NCBI GenBank assembly: GCA_023261915.1 | Contig: JALRFT010000037.1 | Span: 1-27,576, forward strand | Reading direction: 5' to 3' | Source of the DNA: Acidimicrobiales bacterium | GTDB taxonomy: Bacteria; Actinomycetota; Acidimicrobiia; Acidimicrobiales; Acidimicrobilacustridaceae | Length of the DNA: 27,576 nt | In this document: positions 1 to 6,821 of the stretch, piece after piece | How positions within the stretch are numbered: position 1 is the stretch's first letter | Layout of the letters: each line of letters begins with the position of its first letter | Notes under the pieces: generated by a model | The model's database searches: none | Seen by the model: only the letters and a program-made list of their open reading frames with translations | Told to the model about the DNA's origin: nothing | Translations under genes and position numbers: made by a program

Positions 1-16
1 CCTTGCGAGCTCCCGC

Positions 17-46
17 AGTCTAGGGAACAGGGCGACCGAGGGCCAA
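17..46 (-). promoter_or_regulatory. Promoter for a gene beyond the left edge
   Basis: On the minus strand a TTGGCC hexamer (46-41) and a TAGACT hexamer (22-17) are separated by 18 bases, a good fit to a sigma70-type -35/-10 pair. Transcription would run off the left edge. In many actinobacteria rpsB lies next to an M23 gene, so rpsB is a guess for the target. Nothing else is visible in bases 1-63. Confidence 0.4.
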
Positions 47-63
47 CAGAACGACGATCGTGC

Positions 64-1683
64 TCAGAGCAAGGCGGCGAGAGAACTCAGGGCAGCACCG
101 ATGCCATCCTGGGCCGAAGCCATGCCATGGCCCGCTGCGGCGTCCACCAGCCGGTCAGGGGTGCTCCGGCACGTCGGCGGAAGGCCGCCGACGGCAAGGG
201 CGATCTCCCTTGTGGCCTCGGGGGAACCGGGGAGCGCGTCGTGGGCACCGGGGCCAGTGACGCTGACCGTGGTGTTTCGGGCGGTGGCCACTTGGGACCG
301 GATTGAAGGCACGACCGGGTCCCCCCGGGCAGCCACCGACGTGAAGCGCACTCCGGACGGAAACGAGAGATCTGCGGTCAGCGGATCGGGAGAGGGGTTT
401 CCGGGGGCCGTCTCCGCCAGTTGGTGCAGCGCTGGGGCGTCGGCGCTAACGGGAAGCCCGAGACCCCCACCAAGGTTCAGCACGGCCTGTCCGCCTGGTG
501 TGGACGCAACCGCCGAGCCAGCGGTTGCAAGATCTGCACCGCCGTGGGGAGAACCCAGGGTCACCAGCGTCGCAAGTTCCGGTGGCAGCGTTCCCTGCGT
601 CGCCGCACCCACGACTGCACGTCGAGCCACGACACCGCCCTGGGAGTGTCCGACAAGGTCAATGGGGACACCTGGCTCACTCCGGGCGATATCGGCCACG
701 AGATCGCCGAGGTACTGCGAGGCAATGCTGAGATCACCAAGTGAGTCGGATGCCGTGTACGGACGAACCGACAACCCACTCAAGCGCTGCCCCTGCCGGG
801 CGGATTCTCGATCGAGATCGGGAATGACGCCACCCCGGTAGGAGAAGCGAACAACATCACCCATCTCGTAGCCGAGTGCTGCGGCATCTACCCCGTCGAT
901 ACCGGCCTCCTCCGATGATGATCCGTAGCCAGCCACCAGCAGGAGGATGCGTCGCTCTCTCCGCTCGGGTGTCGGATCGGAGGGTGGAGTGCACACCGAC
1001 TGGGGACCGAGAGCTGCTGCGATGCCAGCAAGCGCCTCTCTCTGGTTGCCACCTGCCACGACCTGGCTGAGGTAGTGCAGGAGCGCTGGGTCCAAGCCGT
1101 TGAGGTCGGGGAGCAGCCCGACAGTTCCACCGGGTCCAAGTGATGCCCCATCAACGAGCAGTTGCCACAACACGGACCAAAACCCACCTTGATCGGGCCC
1201 GGCAATGACCATCGCCCCGTCGTCACCACCGGGGACGAGGCGGGCTACCGGCGCAGCGACGAGTTGCTGCGGATCGAGGTAGGTCCCATCGGGAGCACGA
1301 ACCCCAAAGTGAAACCGACCCGCGCTCGTTCCCACGACTCCACCGAGGGGAACCTGCTCGCCCACGGTTACCGCAACGGAGGCGAGGTACGAATAGGAAG
1401 TGCGAAGACCGTCGGCATGCTCGAGCGTCACGTGCCAATCAGACGCAACCTGACCGGCGAAGATGACCTGCCCCGAAGCAGAGGCCAGCACCGGAGTATC
1501 GGGTCCGGTCTGGTAATCGATCCCTCGATTCCCGGCCTGCCAGACCTCAGCGGGTGGCCGAAACGGATCGACCACCTGACCCTCGACGGGTGGGCGGTAC
1601 TCCTCAGCACCTGCGGTCATAGGCACGCTGACGATGGCCACCACAGCCACAACTGCTGCTACCGCACACCTGAGACGAGCCAC
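64..1683 (-). CDS. Exported M23-like / alpha/beta hydrolase fusion protein
   Basis: 539 residues with a signal peptide (hydrophobic residues 7-20, likely cleavage after TAGA near residue 26). Residues about 33-130 match the LytM/M23 peptidase fold, but the first zinc ligand (His of the usual HRGID) is Asn52 and the first His of HxH is Arg123. Only Asp56 and His125 remain, so this domain is probably not an active peptidase. After a linker, residues about 245-500 form a lipase-like alpha/beta hydrolase with nucleophile Ser347 in GHSQGG and likely Asp455 (RGDP) and His481 (GAHD). The start is GTG at 1683 with GGGGAG six bases upstream. A TAGGGT box (1749-1744) could be its -10. It lies downstream of xerC on the same strand, where actinobacteria often keep an M23 gene. 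Role inferred: cell-envelope binding plus ester or lipid hydrolysis outside the membrane. The substrate is unknown. Confidence 0.8.
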   Translation of the reverse strand: MARLRCAVAAVVAVVAIVSVPMTAGAEEYRPPVEGQVVDPFRPPAEVWQAGNRGIDYQTGPDTPVLASASGQVIFAGQVASDWHVTLEHADGLRTSYSYLASVAVTVGEQVPLGGVVGTSAGRFHFGVRAPDGTYLDPQQLVAAPVARLVPGGDDGAMVIAGPDQGGFWSVLWQLLVDGASLGPGGTVGLLPDLNGLDPALLHYLSQVVAGGNQREALAGIAAALGPQSVCTPPSDPTPERRERRILLLVAGYGSSSEEAGIDGVDAAALGYEMGDVVRFSYRGGVIPDLDRESARQGQRLSGLSVRPYTASDSLGDLSIASQYLGDLVADIARSEPGVPIDLVGHSQGGVVARRAVVGAATQGTLPPELATLVTLGSPHGGADLATAGSAVASTPGGQAVLNLGGGLGLPVSADAPALHQLAETAPGNPSPDPLTADLSFPSGVRFTSVAARGDPVVPSIRSQVATARNTTVSVTGPGAHDALPGSPEATREIALAVGGLPPTCRSTPDRLVDAAAGHGMASAQDGIGAALSSLAALL

Positions 1684-1805
1684 CGCCTGCTCCCCACCGC
1701 AGCAGAGCGGGGGAAGTGAGCCGCTCCGGGCGGAGCAACGAGGACCCTACCGGGTGCGAAACGGACTCCCTTTGGTCGTCACTCAGGGTGGGCGGGAGGT
1801 TCGAT

Positions 1806-2744
1806 TCAACCCCGGGGGTGCGTCTGGGAGACCACGTGTCGCAGCCGGTCCCGACTGACATGTGTGTAGACCTGCGTGGTCGTCAGATCCGCATGGCCCA
1901 GCAGTTCCTGCACCGTCCGAAGGTCGGCGCCATTGTCGAGCAAATGGGTGGCGAAGGTGTGCCGTAGCGCATGGGGGTGCGTCGGAGCTGCCGCGCGTCG
2001 ATCCACGATCCGGCGAACGTCGCGAGGAGTGATTCGTCGCCCACGGCGATTCACGAAAACCGCTTCTCGCGGTGTCTCGTTGGTGATCATGAACTGACGC
2101 CCCTCCCCGATCCAGGCCGCCATGGCAACCAGCGCCGGTTCGCCCACGGGCACCCGTCGCTGCTTGTCCCCCTTGCCCGTGACGGTCACCATGCCCGCAC
2201 GCTGGTCGAGGTCTCCGATGTTGAGTCCGCACAGTTCACCCACGCGGAGGCCAGCCCCGTACAGGAGCTCGAGTACGGCATCATCACGAAGACGGACGGC
2301 AGGCTCCTCCTCATCGCCAGCCGCTGGTGCCGTGAGCAACGTCTCGATGTCCGACGAGCTGAGCACACGCGGAAGCCTCCCCTCGCCCTTGGGTGCGCTG
2401 AGACCGATCGTTGGGTCAGCAGCCAAGACACCGGATCGACACAGCCACGCGAAATATCGCCGGATCGACGAAGCCTTGCGGGCGACGGTTCGGCGGGCGT
2501 AACCACGCTCAGCAAGGTGGGCCATCCATCGGCGGAGCACTCGCCGATCAACCGCGATCGGGCCTTCATGGCTGAGCGGATCGAACCAGCGAACGAAGCC
2601 CTCAACATCCGCGCGGTAGGCATTCACCGTGGCTGGCGCGGCGGAGGTCAGCGAGGAGACGAAGTCCTCAATCATCCAACTCTTCTCGCCCTCACCGGAC
2701 GCTGCTCGGTCCACGTATGGGCCTGACGGGGCTACCTCGGACAC
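1806..2744 (-). CDS. xerC: Tyrosine recombinase XerC
   Basis: 312-residue tyrosine recombinase, expected to resolve chromosome dimers at dif with XerD. The N-terminal SAM-like core-binding domain spans about 25-105 and the catalytic domain about 125-305. The full catalytic set is visible: Arg167 (GAGLRVGE), Lys191 (TGKGDK), His258 and Arg261 (HALRHTF), His284 (LLGHA) and nucleophile Tyr293 (QVYTH). Length is close to the family's ~300. The GTG at 2744 was chosen because a TAGCGT -10-like box ends six bases before it, which fits a leaderless transcript. An ATG at 2675 giving 289 residues is the alternative. Its housekeeping neighbours argue against a phage integrase. The paralogue XerD cannot be fully excluded, but the position beside an M23 gene fits XerC. 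Confidence 0.9.
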   Translation of the reverse strand: MSEVAPSGPYVDRAASGEGEKSWMIEDFVSSLTSAAPATVNAYRADVEGFVRWFDPLSHEGPIAVDRRVLRRWMAHLAERGYARRTVARKASSIRRYFAWLCRSGVLAADPTIGLSAPKGEGRLPRVLSSSDIETLLTAPAAGDEEEPAVRLRDDAVLELLYGAGLRVGELCGLNIGDLDQRAGMVTVTGKGDKQRRVPVGEPALVAMAAWIGEGRQFMITNETPREAVFVNRRGRRITPRDVRRIVDRRAAAPTHPHALRHTFATHLLDNGADLRTVQELLGHADLTTTQVYTHVSRDRLRHVVSQTHPRG

Positions 2745-2750
2745 GCCACA

Positions 2751-2756
2751 ACGCTA
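2751..2756 (-). promoter_or_regulatory. -10 box for leaderless xerC transcript
   Basis: TAGCGT on the minus strand is followed by six bases and then the GTG start. No Shine-Dalgarno precedes the start, so the predicted transcript begins at or next to the start codon. No -35 consensus is evident. Confidence 0.45.
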
Positions 2757-2810
2757 GGGCTCCGGGGCGGCGGTTCGGCGCACCCGATCGGGTTGGTCAC
2801 CGGGCAGTGG

Positions 2811-3179
2811 TCAGGGCTTCAGAGATTCCCGGGTGTACCGCACTACAGCGGTGATCTCCTCCGGGGTCAAGAGTTCTCCGAACGCCCGCATTGACGTTCC
2901 TGACACACCGTTCGTGACGAGTGCAATCTGATCGGCCTCGTTGGGGAAGCGCTCCAGCATTCGGCCTGCGAGCACAGGGGCGATGCCCCCACCGCCGTCA
3001 ACACCGTGGCATGAGGCGCATCGTGCTTGGTAAACCTGCTGGCCCTGAGCGAGAACCGGGTCCGACGGCGTGGGAGGGCCACTCGATCCGCATGCGCCCC
3101 CGGCCACCAACAGCGTCGCCGTCGCAAGACCAATTCCGGCAATTCGGAACCATTGAGCGCTTCTCCGCCGATTGATCAC
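2811..3179 (-). CDS. Small exported cytochrome c
   Basis: 122-residue monohaem class I c-type cytochrome. The N-terminus is an arginine-rich stretch (RRR) with a hydrophobic segment (about 12-27) followed by Cys30. This resembles a lipoprotein signal, but the lipobox is imperfect (Gly at -3), so the protein may be anchored by an uncleaved helix. Haem attachment is CASCH (Cys54, Cys57, His58), and Met97 in GTSMRAF is the likely distal ligand. It should carry electrons outside the membrane, although no oxidase or dehydrogenase partner lies nearby. The start is GTG at 3179, six bases after a TACGCT box and without a proper Shine-Dalgarno. It is transcribed divergently from the small membrane peptide gene at 3235. 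Confidence 0.88.
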   Translation of the reverse strand: MINRRRSAQWFRIAGIGLATATLLVAGGACGSSGPPTPSDPVLAQGQQVYQARCASCHGVDGGGGIAPVLAGRMLERFPNEADQIALVTNGVSGTSMRAFGELLTPEEITAVVRYTRESLKP

Positions 3180-3185
3180 ACCTCA

Positions 3186-3191
3186 AGCGTA
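3186..3191 (-). promoter_or_regulatory. -10 box for leaderless cytochrome c transcript
   Basis: TACGCT on the minus strand is followed by six bases and then the GTG start at 3179. It lies in a 55-base divergent region that must also hold the promoter of the plus-strand gene at 3235. Confidence 0.45.
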
Positions 3192-3222
3192 CCCCGGGCA
3201 GACGTCAGCTCCGCCGGGAGGC

Positions 3223-3228
3223 GATACT
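3223..3228 (+). promoter_or_regulatory. Possible -10 box for small membrane peptide gene
   Basis: GATACT is followed by six bases and then the ATG at 3235, the same spacing as at the leaderless starts nearby. The first base deviates from consensus. A GGGAGG at 3216-3221, thirteen bases from the ATG, is an alternative distant ribosome binding site. Confidence 0.3.
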
Positions 3229-3234
3229 TGGGCC

Positions 3235-3345
3235 ATGGGCTTCAATCCCCACCGGGTCCACCGACGATCAGCTGCCGACTATGTCATGGTCGTCGGCGCA
3301 TTAGTCGTCATTGCTGCGCTCATCGTGTGGGCTCTCATCGGCTGA
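3235..3345 (+). CDS. 36-residue single-pass membrane peptide
   Basis: An open frame from ATG at 3235 to TGA at 3343-3345 encodes 36 residues. The N-terminus is basic with several His and Arg residues (about 1-12). One strongly hydrophobic helix of aliphatic residues follows (about 16-35), the pattern of a type I/II small membrane protein. The family is not recognised and no function is assigned. Support for coding comes from the clean basic-then-hydrophobic design, a possible -10 box at leaderless spacing, and its place 12 bases before the next plus-strand gene, as the likely first gene of the 3235-5214 group. Absence of a strong ribosome binding site keeps confidence moderate. Confidence 0.6.
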   Translation: MGFNPHRVHRRSAADYVMVVGALVVIAALIVWALIG

Positions 3346-3357
3346 CGTGGGGACCCG

Positions 3358-3567
3358 ATGGACGCTGACGATGAATTGGTCGAGGTGCGAGCCATCCAGC
3401 CCTACGCCGCGGTGAAGACGTACCTGTGCCCGGGATGCAACCGAGACATCCCAGTGGGTACGGGGCACCTGGTCGTCGTCCCCCGCACCGACCCCGACGC
3501 CCGTCGCCACTGGCACCGTGGGTGCTGGCAGGCTCGCCACCGTCGACGCCCCCGCTCCACCGGTTGA
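3358..3567 (+). CDS. Small Cys/His metal-site protein, function unknown
   Basis: 69 residues. A CPGC pair (Cys24, Cys27) and a C-terminal HWHRGCW (His51, His53, Cys56) form a likely zinc-binding site of the CxxC...HxHxxC type. The segment with TYLCPGC, the GHLVVVP strand and RRHWH resembles a short protein conserved across actinobacteria, often loosely named ATP/GTP-binding protein. I see no nucleotide-binding motif, so that name looks unjustified. The tail is Arg-rich. The ATG follows the membrane peptide stop by 12 bases, with a G-rich stretch (GTGGGG) as a weak ribosome binding site. The histidine phosphatase starts 31 bases downstream. Confidence 0.7.
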   Translation: MDADDELVEVRAIQPYAAVKTYLCPGCNRDIPVGTGHLVVVPRTDPDARRHWHRGCWQARHRRRPRSTG

Positions 3568-3590
3568 GCGTCACAGCGTCCTTCTAGACT
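3564..3590 (+). promoter_or_regulatory. Promoter for histidine phosphatase gene
   Basis: TTGAGC (3564-3569) and TAGACT (3585-3590) are separated by 15 bases, shorter than usual. The -10 ends eight bases before ATG 3599 and five before GTG 3596. There is no Shine-Dalgarno, so a leaderless or near-leaderless transcript is likely. Confidence 0.4.
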
Positions 3591-3598
3591 CAGCGGTG

Positions 3599-4276
3599 AT
3601 GGAACTCCTCTTCGTGCGCCACGCCCAGCCCGCGTGGGCCCCCGACGGTCGCAGCGTCGACAACCCGGACCTCACCGAACTCGGTCAGCGTCAAGCCCAC
3701 CATCTCGCCAACGTGTTGGAGCGACTCGAGATCGATCATCTGCTCGTCTCCCCTCTTCGTCGTGCCGAGCAGACCGCAGCGCCGCTCGTGGAACGGACCG
3801 GCATCAAGCCGGTGGTGTTCGAATGGTTGGCGGAGATCACAGCTCCTCGTTTCGAGGGCACGCCGGTTGAGCAGGTCGAGCGGGTGTTCTCCGAGAGCAA
3901 AGGCCGGCCAATCGCTGAGCAGTGGGAGGGCATCCCCGGTGGTGAGTCGTTCACCGACTTTCACAAACGCGTCACCACTGGACTTGAGCAACTCCTAGCG
4001 ACCCACGGGGCGACGCCCTCGGGAGCCGATGAGGGTCTGTGGCACCTCGACCAGGGAGGGGAACGGATCGTGATTGTCGCCCACGCTGGAACCAACTCGG
4101 TCGCACTCGGCCACCTCCTCGGCATCAGCCCGGTTCCATGGGAGTGGGAACGTTTCGTGAGCTATCACGCCTCGGTCACCACCATCGAACCGCTGCCGAT
4201 GAGCGGAGCCCAAGCCTTCAGCCTCCACCGCTTCGCCGACGTTGGCCACCTGCCCGAAGACATTCGCACCCGGTAA
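3599..4276 (+). CDS. Histidine phosphatase family protein
   Basis: 225 residues of the phosphoglycerate-mutase-like histidine phosphatase superfamily. The N-terminal strand carries the phosphorylated residue as RHAQ (Arg7, His8), where RHGE is commoner. SPLRRAEQTA supplies the second conserved Arg, and VAHAGTN near residue 165 supplies the second His. GIPGGESFTDF is also typical. It should hydrolyse a phosphate ester in the cytoplasm, but substrate cannot be read from the sequence; cofactor-dependent mutase activity is less likely given the divergent motif. ATG 3599 was preferred over an upstream ATG at 3518 because homology begins right at MELLFVRH and a -10-like box sits just before it. GTG 3596 is one codon upstream. 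Confidence 0.85.
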   Translation: MELLFVRHAQPAWAPDGRSVDNPDLTELGQRQAHHLANVLERLEIDHLLVSPLRRAEQTAAPLVERTGIKPVVFEWLAEITAPRFEGTPVEQVERVFSESKGRPIAEQWEGIPGGESFTDFHKRVTTGLEQLLATHGATPSGADEGLWHLDQGGERIVIVAHAGTNSVALGHLLGISPVPWEWERFVSYHASVTTIEPLPMSGAQAFSLHRFADVGHLPEDIRTR

Positions 4277-4317
4277 CGACCGGTCATGAATCCACCCATG
4301 AGTAGAGAGAAGGCATC

Positions 4318-5214
4318 GTGACCTCTGAGGCGTTCACCGTCACTGTCGCCATGTTGGAAGCCACCGGACTCTCAGGAGAGGCCACCGTGGAGGAGCGGCG
4401 GGCCTCGATTGATTCACTCGAGCAACTCCTGCCAATGGCCGCAGGATCCAGTATCGAGCACATCGATGCCGACGGCGTTCCGGCAGCGTGGGTCGGTTGC
4501 CGCCCCCCCGATCCTGATGCGCCGGCCGTCCTGTGGCTCCATGGTGGTGGCTACAACATTGGAGGGATTGGCTCCCACCGGGCTGCTGCCTCCCACCTCG
4601 CGGCCACTGCCGACCTTCCTGTTCTCCTGATCGACTACCGCCTCGCCCCCGAACATCCCTTCCCCGCAGCAATCGACGATGCCGTAACGGCGTGGGGATG
4701 GCTCGTCGCCCAGGGTTTTGACCCCTCGTCACTGGGGCTCGCCGGTGACTCGGCCGGCGGCGGTCTGGCCCTCGCCCTTGCCCTGCGTCTGCGCCAGGAG
4801 CAGCGACCGCTGCCCGCTGCGATCGCCGTGCTGTGTCCGTGGGTGGACCTCACCGGGGACCACCCCGTCCCCGAAGCACGACGGGACGCCGATGTGGTCC
4901 TCAAGCCCGAACTCCTGCTCGAATGGGCGAAGGCCTACGCCGGAGGTACCGATCTCGATCACCCGTTGATCTCGCCGCTGTTCGCCGAGCTGTCGGGCTT
5001 GCCGCCGCTGCGTGTGGAAGGAGCCGGTCGCGACGTGCTCCTCGACGATGCACGGCGCCTCGTCGAGCGAGCCACGAACGCTCAGGTCAATGCCGAACTG
5101 ATCGAGGCGCCTGAGATGATCCACGCCTGGCACCTATTCGCCGGTCTGTTTCCTGAGGCAGCCGAGTCACTCGATGGCACCGGGATGTGGCTCCGCACCC
5201 ATCTGGGTGCATGA
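4318..5214 (+). CDS. Alpha/beta hydrolase, HSL (fold-3) family esterase
   Basis: 298 residues, typical of the hormone-sensitive-lipase (type IV) esterase family. HGGG at 75-78 forms the oxyanion hole, GDSAGG holds nucleophile Ser145, and Asp239 (GRDVLLDD) and His269 (MIHAW) complete the triad. The conserved DYRLAPEHPFPAA segment is at about 106-118. No signal peptide is present, so it is cytoplasmic. It likely acts on short-chain carboxylic esters; the physiological substrate is unknown. The start is GTG 4318, with AGAAGG four bases upstream. It lies 41 bases after the phosphatase, probably on the same transcript, and converges on the DUF2469 gene with a 25-base gap. Confidence 0.88.
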   Translation: MTSEAFTVTVAMLEATGLSGEATVEERRASIDSLEQLLPMAAGSSIEHIDADGVPAAWVGCRPPDPDAPAVLWLHGGGYNIGGIGSHRAAASHLAATADLPVLLIDYRLAPEHPFPAAIDDAVTAWGWLVAQGFDPSSLGLAGDSAGGGLALALALRLRQEQRPLPAAIAVLCPWVDLTGDHPVPEARRDADVVLKPELLLEWAKAYAGGTDLDHPLISPLFAELSGLPPLRVEGAGRDVLLDDARRLVERATNAQVNAELIEAPEMIHAWHLFAGLFPEAAESLDGTGMWLRTHLGA

Positions 5215-5239
5215 CCGCCACCCTCCGATGACCAAGTAG

Positions 5240-5536
5240 TCAGGGAATCTCCTCACGCGGGAGTTCCTCGACGTTGACATCCTTGAAGGTCACCACTCGC
5301 ACCGATGCGACGAAGCGGTTGGTTCGGTACATGTCCCACACCCACGCGTCGTGCAGATCAAGCTCGATCCAGGAGCGACCATCCGCCCCTACGGTTCGCT
5401 GCTCAACCCGGTTGGCGAGATAGAAGCGTCGCTCGGTCTCGACGACGTAGCGGAACATAGGAGCCACATCGCGGTACTCGCGGTACAGGACCAACTCGGA
5501 CTCTGCCTCGTAGTCCTCAAGGTCCTCGGTGCTCAT
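5240..5536 (-). CDS. DUF2469 family protein
   Basis: 98 residues, clearly the actinobacterial DUF2469 family (M. tuberculosis Rv2901c type). Characteristic segments are LYREYRDV, VVETERRFYLAN, DAWVWDMYR and VVTFKDVNVEE. Function is unknown, but the family is consistently found with ribosome and SRP-associated genes. ATG 5536 was chosen because the conserved N-terminus begins there and GGAGGG lies four bases upstream; the frame stays open further upstream without homology. It is the last gene of the ffh-to-rplS group. In many actinobacteria lepB and rnhB intervene between rplS and this gene, and here they are absent. Confidence 0.92.
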   Translation of the reverse strand: MSTEDLEDYEAESELVLYREYRDVAPMFRYVVETERRFYLANRVEQRTVGADGRSWIELDLHDAWVWDMYRTNRFVASVRVVTFKDVNVEELPREEIP

Positions 5537-5585
5537 CGCACCCTCCACAACGATCGTCGCCCGACGGGGCGACGGGAGACGGGGA

Positions 5586-5930
5586 TCAGTCCCGCTTCTC
5601 CTTGATCTTGGCGGCCTTCCCGATGCGATCACGCAGGTAGTAGAGCTTGGCTCGCCGCACATCACCACGGGTGATTCGCTCGACCTTGGCAAGGATGGGC
5701 GAGTGAACCGGGAAGGTGCGCTCCACACCGACGCCGAAGGAAACCTTGCGCACCGTGAACGTCTCGGCGATGCCCGAACCCTGCCGGCGGATCACGACGC
5801 CTTGGAACACCTGCACACGCTCGCGGGTGCCTTCCACGACTCGCACGTGCACCTTGAGCGTGTCGCCCGGACCGAAGTCAGGGATGTCATCTCGGAGGTG
5901 TCGGTTGTCAACCAGGTCGGTCGGCTTCAT
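5586..5930 (-). CDS. rplS: 50S ribosomal protein L19 (bL19)
   Basis: 114 residues, normal length for bL19, which sits at the subunit interface. Conserved segments include FGPGDTLKVHVRV, RVQVFQGVVI, FTVRKVSFGVGVERTFPVHSP and the C-terminal RRAKLYYLRDR. The start is ATG 5930, with GGAG ten bases upstream. It is separated from trmD by 141 bases that contain a promoter-like pair and a hairpin, so it can probably be transcribed on its own as well as from the ffh side. Confidence 0.97.
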   Translation of the reverse strand: MKPTDLVDNRHLRDDIPDFGPGDTLKVHVRVVEGTRERVQVFQGVVIRRQGSGIAETFTVRKVSFGVGVERTFPVHSPILAKVERITRGDVRRAKLYYLRDRIGKAAKIKEKRD

Positions 5931-5967
5931 GGCTGGAAAACTCCATCGATTTCGTCAGGACCCGGAG

Positions 5968-5983
5968 GCCCTCACGGCAGGGC
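5968..5983 (-). other. Hairpin in rplS leader
   Basis: GCCCT (5968-5972) and AGGGC (5979-5983) form a perfect five-pair stem with a six-base loop, about 38 bases before the rplS start in the predicted 5' leader. It may be an r-protein control element or simply local structure. Confidence 0.35.
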
Positions 5984-6000
5984 GATCGCAATGTCTTGTC

Positions 6001-6030
6001 ACCCTACGCCCCCACCCGTCCCGGCCACAA
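6001..6030 (-). promoter_or_regulatory. Internal promoter for rplS
   Basis: On the minus strand TTGTGG (6030-6025) and TAGGGT (6006-6001) are 18 bases apart in the trmD-rplS gap. This would give a leader of about 65 bases. Confidence 0.45.
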
Positions 6031-6071
6031 AGTCGGAGGCGGAGCCCGCCAGAGCCCATACTCACCGACGG

Positions 6072-6821
6072 TCAGAGACCCTCAGGGGGGAACTCGGCCA
6101 TCAGGACCTTCTCCTCCTCACTGAACCCACCTCGCTCAGCAACAAGGTCGGGGCGACAGGCTGCGGTCCGATGGAGAGCTTGGGCACGACGCCACCGGGT
6201 GACGCGGCCGTGATCGCCGCTGCGAAGCACCTCGGGCACCTCCCACCCCCGAAAGTCAGCCGGTCGGGTGTACTGCGGGTACTCAAGGAGGCCCGCTTCC
6301 CCCGTGTCCCCGGCACTGAAGGACTCGTCACTGGTGGACTCCTCATTCCCGAGAACTCCAGGAACGAGGCGACCCACGGCCTCGATGATCGCAAGTGCTG
6401 CGACCTCCCCGCCGGCGAGCACGTAGTCCCCTACGGAGATCTCATCGTCACAGAGGTGCTGGCGGACCCGATGATCGACCCCTTCGTAGCGGCCACAGAT
6501 GAGGGTGAACCCGTCGCCCAGAGCCAGATCCGCCGCCATGGTTTGGTCAAACCGCTTCCCGGCCGGTCCGAGCAGCAAAATCGGACGCGGCGGATTTTCC
6601 CGTTCCACCGTGGCAAAGATCGGATCGGCGGCCATGACCATGCCGGCTCCACCGCCGAATGGTGCGTCATCCACCGTTCGGTGAACATCCGCTGTGGCAT
6701 CACGGGGATCATGCAGCCTGATGTCGAGCAGCCCGGCGGACCGACCACGACCGATGACTCCGACCTCGACGACGCTGTCGAGCACCTGGGGGAAGATCGA
6801 GATGACGTCGATGCGCATCAT
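6072..6821 (-). CDS. trmD: tRNA (guanine-N1)-methyltransferase TrmD
   Basis: 249 residues. It methylates G37 of tRNAs using S-adenosylmethionine, preventing frameshifts. The SPOUT trefoil-knot motifs are clear: DDAPFGGGAGMVM at 51-63, LLGPAGKRF near 84, GRYEG at 110-114, and ISVGDYVLAGGE around 128-139 leading into the knot. The C-terminal helical domain with YPQYTRP follows. The start ATG at 6821 overlaps the rimM stop by four bases (ATGA), and a second ATG follows immediately. This implies translational coupling to rimM. Confidence 0.97.
   Translation of the reverse strand: MMRIDVISIFPQVLDSVVEVGVIGRGRSAGLLDIRLHDPRDATADVHRTVDDAPFGGGAGMVMAADPIFATVERENPPRPILLLGPAGKRFDQTMAADLALGDGFTLICGRYEGVDHRVRQHLCDDEISVGDYVLAGGEVAALAIIEAVGRLVPGVLGNEESTSDESFSAGDTGEAGLLEYPQYTRPADFRGWEVPEVLRSGDHGRVTRWRRAQALHRTAACRPDLVAERGGFSEEEKVLMAEFPPEGL

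Noticed and set aside
1806..2744. Tyrosine recombinase as sign of an integrated element
   Set aside because: No attachment-site repeats, phage genes or tRNA lie nearby, and the neighbours and length fit housekeeping XerC.
2789..2802. Palindrome around ACCCGATCGGGT between cytochrome c and xerC
   Set aside because: The stem would be only four pairs with a four-base loop and no T-tract, too weak to call a terminator or operator.
5982..5989. GCGATCGC palindrome
   Set aside because: It is a single copy in the rplS leader; one 8-base palindrome is not evidence of a repeat family.
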